14,195 bases of DNA from Fen-1258 sp041658245 (GTDB lineage Bacteria > Bacteroidota > Ignavibacteria > Ignavibacteriales > Melioribacteraceae): assembly GCA_041658245.1 (NCBI GenBank), contig JBBAAM010000073.1:1-14195 (forward strand), written 5' to 3'. Made by a program: the position numbers and the translations under genes. Below the pieces are notes generated by a model. That model searched no databases. It worked only from the letters and a program-made list of their open reading frames with translations, and was not told where the DNA came from. Shown here piece by piece: positions 6,478-12,871 of the stretch (its first letter is position 1; every line of letters begins with the position of its first letter).

Positions 6478-7239
6478 ATGATTATATGTAAAGTTTGCGG
6501 TGAAGAAATAAATTATGAAGTAAAATTTTGTCCTCAATGTGGTGTTGCTGTAAAATCAATGGATGACAAACAACATTTGGACAAAAAAGAGAACGATTCA
6601 TTATCTAATTCTTCCGAGACAAAAAAAAATAATCAAAAAGGAAAAAGTAAAAAGGCAAGTCATCAAGAAAAATTGGTAAGAACTTTTTCGTCAACAAAAC
6701 TAATATACTTAATTTTATTTTTGTTGATGGCAGGCGGAGTGATTATATATTCTTCCGGAATGTTTGATAATCCGGCTTCTGTTACATCGTCTCAATTGAA
6801 CAATAATAATCCTACTCACGCAGGAGTAGATCTAAATAATCTAGAACAGATTAATTCTTATGAAGAAACACTAAAGAAAAATCCGGGTGATAAAGAAACA
6901 TTATTACATCTTGCACACTTGTTAAATGATTCTGGACTGAAAACAAAAGCTATCGAGAGATATAACGATTATTTAAAACTCGATCCAAAAAATGCCGATG
7001 TACTTGTTGACATGGGAGTTTGTTATTACGAAACTGGGAAGAATGATGAAGCTATAACTGCGATGGAAAAAGCATTAAAGTACCAGCCAAGACATCAAAT
7101 TGCACATTTAAATTTAGGTATTGTGAACATGACAGCTGGAAACGCCGCAAAAGCAGTTGAATGGTGGAAAAAAGCTGTAGAAATAAATCCATCAAATGAG
7201 ATTGGTAAAAAAGCAGAAGAATTAATTAAAACACATTAA
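6478..7239 (+). CDS. Zinc-ribbon, single-TM, tetratricopeptide-repeat protein
   Basis: A 253-residue protein in three parts. The N-terminus is a zinc ribbon with CKVC (Cys4, Cys7) and CPQC (Cys18, Cys21). A polar Lys/Ser/Asn linker leads to one transmembrane helix (about 73-92). Beyond a second Asn-rich linker lie about three TPR units (approximately 137-170, 171-204, 205-238), with typical residues such as the LDP and INP turns, YYETGKNDEAI and LGIVNMTAGNAAKAVEWW. The topology suggests a cytoplasmic zinc ribbon and an extracytoplasmic TPR scaffold, i.e. a protein-protein interaction role at the membrane. It is 31 nt after the HU-type gene and 13 nt before the small basic-protein gene, so probably the same operon. 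No partner is obvious. The SD is weak (AAGAGAG, about 8 nt upstream). Architecture clear, function unknown. Confidence 0.88.
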   Translation: MIICKVCGEEINYEVKFCPQCGVAVKSMDDKQHLDKKENDSLSNSSETKKNNQKGKSKKASHQEKLVRTFSSTKLIYLILFLLMAGGVIIYSSGMFDNPASVTSSQLNNNNPTHAGVDLNNLEQINSYEETLKKNPGDKETLLHLAHLLNDSGLKTKAIERYNDYLKLDPKNADVLVDMGVCYYETGKNDEAITAMEKALKYQPRHQIAHLNLGIVNMTAGNAAKAVEWWKKAVEINPSNEIGKKAEELIKTH

Positions 7240-7252
7240 AAGGAGAATGTAA

Positions 7253-7348
7253 ATGCCTTGCGGTAGAAAAAGAAAACGCCACAAAATGGCTACCCATAAG
7301 CGTAAGAAACGCTTGAGAAAAAATCGTCATAAAAAGAAATTGAGATAA
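7253..7348 (+). CDS. 31-residue AURKAIP1/COX24-like basic protein (bS22/mS38-type, likely ribosomal)
   Basis: A very short gene that length filters usually miss. The protein starts MPCGRKRKRHKMATHKRKKR, ends in KNRHKKKLR, and more than half its residues are Arg, Lys or His. An excellent SD (AGGAG at 7241-7245) lies 7 nt before the ATG, which argues that it is truly translated. Short Lys/Arg-rich proteins of this pattern are annotated in Bacteroidota-related genomes as AURKAIP1/COX24 domain proteins. They resemble the C-terminal segment of mitochondrial mS38 and the small bS22 subunit of mycobacterial ribosomes, which threads into rRNA near the decoding side of the 30S subunit. By analogy it is probably a ribosomal protein, but this is inference from pattern and memory. 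It starts 13 nt after the TPR gene and precedes a tRNA gene. Confidence 0.85.
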   Translation: MPCGRKRKRHKMATHKRKKRLRKNRHKKKLR

Positions 7349-7353
7349 AGTAA

Positions 7354-7404
7354 TGGTTGATGTTTGATGATTAATGTAGATTATTTTCCATCATCCATCA
7401 GCCA
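7354..7404. repeat. Imperfect inverted repeat downstream of the small basic-protein gene
   Basis: The arms at 7354-7375 (starting TGGTTGATG) and 7383-7404 (ending CATCAGCCA) are complementary at 16 of 22 positions around a 7-nt loop. It lies 5 nt after the stop codon and 21 nt before the tRNA. It could end the HU-TPR-COX24 transcript or be processed, but no U-tract follows, so it may be a copy of a dispersed palindromic repeat rather than a standard terminator. Confidence 0.45.
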
Positions 7405-7425
7405 TTGTCCATCTTCTCTTAATAA

Positions 7426-7498
7426 GCCACCTTAGCTCAGCTGGTAGAGCAGCTCATTCGTAATGAGCAGGTCGGCGGTTCGAATCCGCCAGGTGGCT
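7426..7498 (+). tRNA. tRNA-Thr (anticodon CGT)
   Basis: A complete 73-nt cloverleaf. The acceptor arms are GCCACCT (7426-7432) and AGGTGGC (7491-7497), the D-stem pairs GCTC with GAGC, the anticodon stem pairs GCTCA with TGAGC around loop TTCGTAA, and the T-arm is GGCGG-TTCGAAT-CCGCC. The anticodon is CGT at 7459-7461, reading ACG threonine codons. The discriminator is T (7498) and CCA is not encoded. ACG is rare in AT-rich genomes, so this is likely a minor isoacceptor. No attachment-site duplication or integrase is seen next to it. Confidence 0.96.
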
Positions 7499-7613
7499 CT
7501 ATCCTTCCAAAGTCCATTTCTACTTTTCAATATTTCTATACACAGCTTCCAAAAGCCCTAATTGTCTCTTAAGCATAATTCCCCTTTTTCTTTCATTTTT
7601 TGCAAAAATAATC

Positions 7614-7643
7614 TTGACAATCCCAATGAAAAACAGTTATTTT
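7614..7643 (+). promoter_or_regulatory. Promoter of the mraZ division/cell-wall operon
   Basis: TTGACA (7614-7619), a perfect -35 hexamer, is followed after 18 bp by TATTTT (7638-7643), a 4/6 match to TATAAT. The start point would be near 7650, giving a leader of about 43 nt that contains the phased GTG repeats. Confidence 0.5.
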
Positions 7644-7650
7644 ACATCTG

Positions 7651-7686
7651 GGTGGGTAATAGTGTTTAATAATCCCAAATAGTGGA
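7651..7686 (+). promoter_or_regulatory. Putative MraZ operator: GTG repeats on a 10-bp phase
   Basis: GTG cores occur at 7652-7654 (GGTGGG), 7662-7664 (AGTGTT) and 7682-7684 (AGTGGA), all in 10-bp register, with the 7672 slot empty. The second and third lie in a longer direct repeat: AATAGTGTTTAA (7658-7669) and AATAGTGGATAA (7678-7689), 10 of 12 identical. MraZ proteins are known to bind arrays of short G-rich direct repeats with 10-bp spacing upstream of their own gene, so this is the natural candidate for autoregulation. The elements lie just downstream of the predicted promoter. Confidence 0.5.
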
Positions 7687-7692
7687 TAAGCA

Positions 7693-8142
7693 ATGTTCAT
7701 AGGTAGTTTTAAATACTCTGTTGATGCAAAAGGAAGAATAAGTATCCCTTCTATTTTTAAAAAATATGTTAACGAATCTGCGAACGAAACTTTTGTAATG
7801 ACTCGCGGAATTGTTCAATGTATTGATATTTATCCTCAAGATTTTTGGCGGGAAGAAGTACTAACCCGAGTAAATCAACTTGATGATTTTGATCCTGAAG
7901 AAGCTGCTTTCAAAAGAATGCTTTTTGAATTAGCTGCAGAATATAAACTTGATTCTCAATCAAGATTATTAGTCCCAAAAAATTTATTGGAATTTGCCGG
8001 GATAGAACGGGAAGTTTTTATTCTTGGACAAAATAAGAAGATCGAAATTTGGAACCCCGATCTTTATGAAAATCAGAAAAAAGAGAACACAAAACCGTTT
8101 GCTGAAATTGCAAAACAGATAATGCAGAAAAAACCGAAATGA
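7693..8142 (+). CDS. mraZ: MraZ, transcriptional regulator of the dcw cluster
   Basis: A 149-residue protein of two tandem AbrB-like (swapped-hairpin) halves. It starts MFIGSFKYSVDAKGRISIPS, with the first DxxGR motif at 11-15 (DAKGR). The second half has DSQSR at 87-91, where Ser replaces the usual Gly. The family forms ring-shaped oligomers that bind direct repeats upstream of mraZ and regulate the division and cell-wall operon. The candidate operator lies 7-42 nt before the start. The SD is weak (GTGGATAAG). It is the first gene of the operon and overlaps rsmH by 4 nt (ATGA). Length and position are standard for the family. Confidence 0.96.
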   Translation: MFIGSFKYSVDAKGRISIPSIFKKYVNESANETFVMTRGIVQCIDIYPQDFWREEVLTRVNQLDDFDPEEAAFKRMLFELAAEYKLDSQSRLLVPKNLLEFAGIEREVFILGQNKKIEIWNPDLYENQKKENTKPFAEIAKQIMQKKPK

Positions 8143-9056
8143 GTTTTCATGTACCTGTGCTTTTGAAAGAGAGCATTGATTATTTAGTAACAAAAAAAGA
8201 TGGAATTTATTTCGATGGTACTGCGGGATTTGGCGGACATTCAGAAAAGATTTTAGAAAAAATAAACAGCAACGGAAAATTAATTGCTACAGATAAAGAC
8301 TCTAATGCTTTTGAATACTGTAAAGAAAAATTTAGCAGTGATAAAAGGTTTTCAATTTACCGGACAAGTTTTACAGACATTGATTCAATATCAAAGATTG
8401 AGTTCATTGACGGTTTTGACGGCATCTTAGCTGACTTGGGAGTGTCTTCTTTTCAATTGGATTCGGTTGAATCCGGATTTACTTTTAGAGAAGATGCAGC
8501 TCTTGATCTCAGGATGAATATTGAAAAAGGAATTACTGCATCAGATCTACTCAATAAATTTTCACAAGAAGAGATTACAAAAATCCTATTTGAATACGGT
8601 GAAGAAAAAAATGCCAGGATGATCGCTCAGAAAATTATCAACTTTCGAACAATAGAAAAATTTTCCCGAACATCTCAACTCAGAAAAATAATTGAACAGA
8701 TTACGCCTCAAAGATTTCATACGAAAACATTATCAAGAGTTTTTCAAGCATTAAGAATTTTTGTTAACAATGAATTAGATGAATTGAAAATATTTTTAGA
8801 TAAGTCAGTAACTCTATTAAAACCGGGAGGCAGAATAGTTGTTTTGGCATATCATTCTCTTGAAGATAGAATTGTTAAAGAAAAAATTAGGTATGAAAGT
8901 TTGGATTGTATCTGTCCGCCCGGAACACCGATTTGTATTTGTAATAAAGTTCAAAGATTAAAAAAGATTACAAAAGCATTAACACCTAATGAATTAGAAA
9001 TAAATATTAATCGTAGAGCTCGCAGTGCTAAAATGCGTGTCGCAGAAAGAGTTTAA
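8139..9056 (+). CDS. rsmH: 16S rRNA (cytosine-1402-N4)-methyltransferase RsmH
   Basis: A 305-residue SAM-dependent methyltransferase (formerly MraW) that methylates N4 of C1402 in the ribosomal P site. Visible motifs are HVPVLLKESIDYL (4-16), the SAM loop FDGTAGFGGHS (25-35), TDKD (51-54), ADLGVSS (98-104), GGRIVVLAYHSLEDR (230-244) and the C-terminal RRARSAKMRVAER (292-304). A Cys-rich turn (CICPPGTPICIC, 257-268) is typical of the family. The start is the ATG within the ATGA that also ends mraZ, implying translational coupling. Its stop overlaps the next start (TAATG). Length is as expected, and no motif is missing. Confidence 0.97.
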   Translation: MSFHVPVLLKESIDYLVTKKDGIYFDGTAGFGGHSEKILEKINSNGKLIATDKDSNAFEYCKEKFSSDKRFSIYRTSFTDIDSISKIEFIDGFDGILADLGVSSFQLDSVESGFTFREDAALDLRMNIEKGITASDLLNKFSQEEITKILFEYGEEKNARMIAQKIINFRTIEKFSRTSQLRKIIEQITPQRFHTKTLSRVFQALRIFVNNELDELKIFLDKSVTLLKPGGRIVVLAYHSLEDRIVKEKIRYESLDCICPPGTPICICNKVQRLKKITKALTPNELEININRRARSAKMRVAERV

Positions 9057-9379
9057 TGAAAAAAGGATCATCACTTAAAAATTTTATTGTAATTATTACG
9101 GCTGTTGCAATTTTACTTTTTACTTACGTAGGGGCTGTAACAGAAATTAAAAGAATGAATAGACTAAAAATAAGTAAGCAAGATTCTCTCAACGTAAAGC
9201 TCAACTTAGTTGAAGGAAGAATGGTAGAGATTCAAAAATGGACAGCCGAAGAAAAAATTGTTGTTTATGCTCAGGATTCAATCGGTCTTATCCGTCCTAG
9301 TAATAATTTGGAAACAATTTCAGTATCAAAAGATCAAATTAAACAAGTTGAAAAATTATTAAGTCAGAAATATGATTAA
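9056..9379 (+). CDS. ftsL: FtsL-like septal membrane protein
   Basis: A 107-residue bitopic protein with a short basic cytoplasmic N-terminus (MKKGSSLKN), one membrane helix (about 9-28) and a periplasmic part whose Leu/Val spacing (IKRMNRLKISKQDSLNVKLNLVE) suggests a coiled coil. Sequence conservation in FtsL is very low; the call rests on size, topology and position between rsmH and ftsI, where ftsL lies in almost all dcw clusters. FtsL pairs with FtsB and FtsQ and activates FtsW/FtsI in the septum. It overlaps rsmH by 1 nt and ftsI by 8 nt. No sequence signature by itself proves the name. Confidence 0.75.
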   Translation: MKKGSSLKNFIVIITAVAILLFTYVGAVTEIKRMNRLKISKQDSLNVKLNLVEGRMVEIQKWTAEEKIVVYAQDSIGLIRPSNNLETISVSKDQIKQVEKLLSQKYD

Positions 9380-11393
9380 CTCGCGCGCACTAATAATAAC
9401 CGGATTACTTCTGTTTGTCTTTATCCTGTTGATCGCGAAACTATTTACGATTCAGATTTCCAAACATGAATATTATAAACTTATTGCAGAAAGACAGCAG
9501 AATAAACCGCAGAGAGTTAAAGCCGAACGCGGCACAATCAAAGATGCAAACGGAGAAGTACTTAGTTATACAATGGATAATATTTCATTTTATGTGGATA
9601 GAAGAATGATGACGCCGCAAAGAGTTGATTCGGTTGTTTCCGTTTTCTCCCGTGTCTTTGGCAAACAGAAAGAATATTATAAAAAAATAATTGATGATGG
9701 ATTTACAAATGTTTGTCTGGAAAAAAAAGTTTCTATGGATAAAGCTTTCCAAATAAAAAAGAATGTTATTGAAGGACTCTTCTCCGAAGAGGACTTTACC
9801 CGTATTTATCCGTACGGAAGTTTGGCTTCGCATGTATTGGGATTCGTTAACCGTGAAATGGTTGGAGTTGAAGGAATCGAAAAAGTTTACGAAAATGAAT
9901 TGACTGGAACTAACGGGATGTATAATTACGAACGTGATGTAATGGGAAGAATTCTTTCGATTGATGAAAAAATATCTAAAGCAGCAGTACCGGGAAACAA
10001 CATTAACTTAACGATTAATAAAACATATCAAAAAATTTTAGAAGAAGAATTATCAACCGGACTGCAAAAATATAACGGTCAATCTGCTGTTGGAATTATA
10101 ATGAATCCTAATACCGGAGAAATTCTTGCTCTTGCAAATTCACCCGATTTTGATCCGGCTAACTATGAATTATTTCCTGCAGACTCAAGACGTAACAGAG
10201 CTATTACCGACACATACGAACCTGGATCAACTATTAAAGCAATCATCATGTCAGTATTATTTGATCGCGGATTAGCAAAAGAGAATGAAGTTATTAATAC
10301 AGAGAACGGAACATTCGTTTACAAGAACGTAAAGATTCAAGATACTCACAAGTACGAAAACCTTACAATTCGTCAAGTGCTGGAACAATCAAGTAATATT
10401 GGAATGGCGAAACTTTCAGAAAGAATTGATGATGAAACTCTTTATAAATATTTACGCGATTTCGGATTTAGTAATGCAACATCTGTTGATCTTCCAAGTG
10501 AAGCTAACGGACTTCTAAAAAAACCGGGAAGTTTTTCTGCCGTAACAAAACTATTTATTTCATTTGGTTATGAGATAGCCGTTACACCGCTTCAAATGAT
10601 TGCTGCCTTTAGCGCAATAGTTAACGGCGGAACATTATTGCAGCCGTTCATTTTAAAATCAATTACAGACCAAAACGGTAAGGTCATATTGGAAAATCAA
10701 ACAAAAAAAATTAGAACTGTTATCGAAAAACCTACTTCGGATTTAATAAAAGATTTTATGGTTGGATCTGTAGAACATGGTACCGGTATAGAAGCTCAAC
10801 TGCCGGATGTTTTTGTCGGCGGTAAGACCGGAACATCACAACAACTTGTGAATAAATCATATTCAAGTAAGCAGCATAATTCATCCTTCATAGGATATTT
10901 TCCCGCGGAAAATCCCAAAGTTATTTGTTTTATTCTGATCAACGCTCCTCAAGTAGGTCAGTACGGCGGTTTAGTTGCAGCACCAATTTTCCGTGAGGTC
11001 GCAAAAAGAATGATCGAAACAAATCTGAGTTTAGTTCCTAACAAAAAGAAAATTGAAAGAAAGCAAAATTTAATAGATCAGCTTGTTGCCGATATTAAAA
11101 CTGCACCTAAGACAAAATCAGTATCATTTTCAAACGTTGGAGACAAATCATTAACAAATATTTCTACAAGAAAAATTTATAATGAGAATCCAACGACCAT
11201 GCCTAATCTTATCAATCAATCAATGAGAGATGCAATAGCACGTTTAAATGAAATAGGGATGCAATATAAAGTTGTTGGAACTGGCAAAGTTGTTTGGCAA
11301 AATCTTGAACCGGGATCGTATATAATTCCGGGTACTGTCTGTCTACTTAAATGTGAACCACTATTAAAAAAAGTAACTGCGAGCTCAAACTGA
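9372..11393 (+). CDS. ftsI: Septal peptidoglycan transpeptidase FtsI (PBP3-type) with C-terminal PASTA domain
   Basis: A 673-residue class B penicillin-binding protein. A membrane anchor (about 6-26) is followed by the pedestal or dimerisation region with AERGTIKDANG (51-61), then the transpeptidase domain: EPGSTIK with nucleophile Ser286 and Lys289 (SxxK), SSN at 340-342 (SxN) and GGKTGTS (483-489) (KTG). A single PASTA domain follows at about 609-662 (MPNLINQSMRDAIARLNEIG...). It crosslinks septal peptidoglycan in the periplasm. A PASTA-bearing FtsI is longer than the E. coli protein (588 residues) and recalls SpoVD/Pbp2x-like forms; PASTA may bind peptidoglycan or guide septal placement. 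It overlaps ftsL by 8 nt and murE by 1 nt. Three of three catalytic motifs are intact. Confidence 0.96.
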   Translation: MINSRALIITGLLLFVFILLIAKLFTIQISKHEYYKLIAERQQNKPQRVKAERGTIKDANGEVLSYTMDNISFYVDRRMMTPQRVDSVVSVFSRVFGKQKEYYKKIIDDGFTNVCLEKKVSMDKAFQIKKNVIEGLFSEEDFTRIYPYGSLASHVLGFVNREMVGVEGIEKVYENELTGTNGMYNYERDVMGRILSIDEKISKAAVPGNNINLTINKTYQKILEEELSTGLQKYNGQSAVGIIMNPNTGEILALANSPDFDPANYELFPADSRRNRAITDTYEPGSTIKAIIMSVLFDRGLAKENEVINTENGTFVYKNVKIQDTHKYENLTIRQVLEQSSNIGMAKLSERIDDETLYKYLRDFGFSNATSVDLPSEANGLLKKPGSFSAVTKLFISFGYEIAVTPLQMIAAFSAIVNGGTLLQPFILKSITDQNGKVILENQTKKIRTVIEKPTSDLIKDFMVGSVEHGTGIEAQLPDVFVGGKTGTSQQLVNKSYSSKQHNSSFIGYFPAENPKVICFILINAPQVGQYGGLVAAPIFREVAKRMIETNLSLVPNKKKIERKQNLIDQLVADIKTAPKTKSVSFSNVGDKSLTNISTRKIYNENPTTMPNLINQSMRDAIARLNEIGMQYKVVGTGKVVWQNLEPGSYIIPGTVCLLKCEPLLKKVTASSN

Positions 11394-12871
11394 TGAAGCT
11401 TTCTGACTTGTTAAATAAGGTGAAAACTATTCAAGTTGTAGGCAATGCCGAACTGAAAGAGATCACCGATATAACAATCAACTCACACACTTCATCTAAC
11501 AACTCGCTCTTTTTTGCTATTGAAGGATTCAAAACTGATGGACATAATTTTATCAACGACGTAATTAATAAAGGTGCTGCTGCTATTGTATTACAAAATC
11601 CGAAAGCTATTCCGGACCAAATATTTTCTCACTCAGGGTGTATTAAGATTGTTGTTAAAGACAGCAGAAAATCGCTTGCTGAGTTCTCAAATATTTTTTA
11701 CGGTGAACCATCAAAGAAATTAAACCTGATCGGTATTACCGGCACAAAAGGAAAAACCACCACAGCATTTTTTGTAAAGAATATTTTTGAACAAGCCGGA
11801 TTTAAAACGGGATTAATCGGAACCATTGCTAACTATATCGGCAAAAACGAAGTGAAGACATTGCTTACCACTCCGCAATCAAATGAGATCAATTCTTTAT
11901 TAGCGCAAATGGTGAATGAAAACTGTTCGCAATGTGTCATGGAAGTTTCTTCCCATGCTCTCAGATTGAACAGAGTAGATTACTTGAATTTTGGAACCGG
12001 AATTTTTACAAACATCACATCCGATCATATGGATTATCATAAAACTTTTGAACACTACCTTGAATCGAAGAAAATTTTATTTGATATGATTCCTGCTATC
12101 GGAAAAATTATTTATAACATAGATGATAATAGTTCATCCAAGTTGATAAAAGACTCATCAGCGCAAAAGTTTTCTTTCGGAATAAGCGAGACTGCTTCAT
12201 GCAGAATAAAAAATATCACGTATTCACTCGAGGGAACAAATTTTGATTTGAGTTGGAAAGGAAAAGATTATCATCTGTCAACAAGTCTGGTCGGACATTT
12301 TAATGCTTTCAATGCGGCATCTGCTTTTGAAACCGCAGTTGTAAGCGGAATAGATTATCAAATTGCAATTGATGGAATTAAAAATACTCCGCAGGTACCC
12401 GGAAGATTTGAAGTTATCTCAAAGAAAAATAAAAAAGTTATTGTTGATTATTCACACACATCCGATTCACTCAAACAGGCTCTTACAGCTGTTCATAATA
12501 TTGTTAAAGAAGAGCGACCGATATACACCGTATTCGGTTGCGGCGGAGACCGCGATAGAACTAAACGCCCCATCATGGGTGATATCGCAGCTTCTATGAG
12601 CGATCGAATTTATATAACATCGGACAATCCGAGAACTGAAGACCCATTTTTTATCATTGATGAAATCTTAAAAGGTATCAAGTCGAATAACTATCGAGTT
12701 ATTGAGAACAGAGAAGAAGCAATTCGTTCTGCAATATTTGAAAGCGAAGACAATGCAGTTATTCTCATTGCCGGTAAAGGTCATGAAAGCTATCAAGAAA
12801 TTAACGGTGTTAGAAAACACTTTTCTGATAAAGAACTTGCACAAAAATATTTGACTGAATGGGCAAGATAA
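11393..12871 (+). CDS. murE: UDP-MurNAc-L-Ala-D-Glu:meso-diaminopimelate ligase MurE
   Basis: A 492-residue Mur ligase of the cytoplasm. It adds the third residue to the UDP-MurNAc dipeptide using ATP. The ATP loop is GITGTKGKTTT (114-124), the likely carbamylated lysine is Lys226 (ESKKILF), and the substrate-selecting motif is DNPRTEDP (411-418). DNPR is the signature of meso-diaminopimelate-specific MurE; lysine-type enzymes differ here, so the wall is predicted to be DAP-type. VDYSHTSDS (351-359) replaces the usual VDYAHTPDS, a mild change. GKGHESYQ (461-468) is intact. The ATG overlaps the ftsI stop by one base (TGATG), and the gene overlaps murF by 13 nt. Length is normal. Confidence 0.97.
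   Translation: MKLSDLLNKVKTIQVVGNAELKEITDITINSHTSSNNSLFFAIEGFKTDGHNFINDVINKGAAAIVLQNPKAIPDQIFSHSGCIKIVVKDSRKSLAEFSNIFYGEPSKKLNLIGITGTKGKTTTAFFVKNIFEQAGFKTGLIGTIANYIGKNEVKTLLTTPQSNEINSLLAQMVNENCSQCVMEVSSHALRLNRVDYLNFGTGIFTNITSDHMDYHKTFEHYLESKKILFDMIPAIGKIIYNIDDNSSSKLIKDSSAQKFSFGISETASCRIKNITYSLEGTNFDLSWKGKDYHLSTSLVGHFNAFNAASAFETAVVSGIDYQIAIDGIKNTPQVPGRFEVISKKNKKVIVDYSHTSDSLKQALTAVHNIVKEERPIYTVFGCGGDRDRTKRPIMGDIAASMSDRIYITSDNPRTEDPFFIIDEILKGIKSNNYRVIENREEAIRSAIFESEDNAVILIAGKGHESYQEINGVRKHFSDKELAQKYLTEWAR

Noticed and set aside
7426..7498. tRNA-Thr as a phage or island attachment site
   Set aside because: No integrase, no duplicated 3' tRNA end and no change in base composition in the flanks.
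12363..12599. 78-codon plus-strand frame inside murE
   Set aside because: Out-of-frame shadow of murE; no domain and no separate initiation signal.
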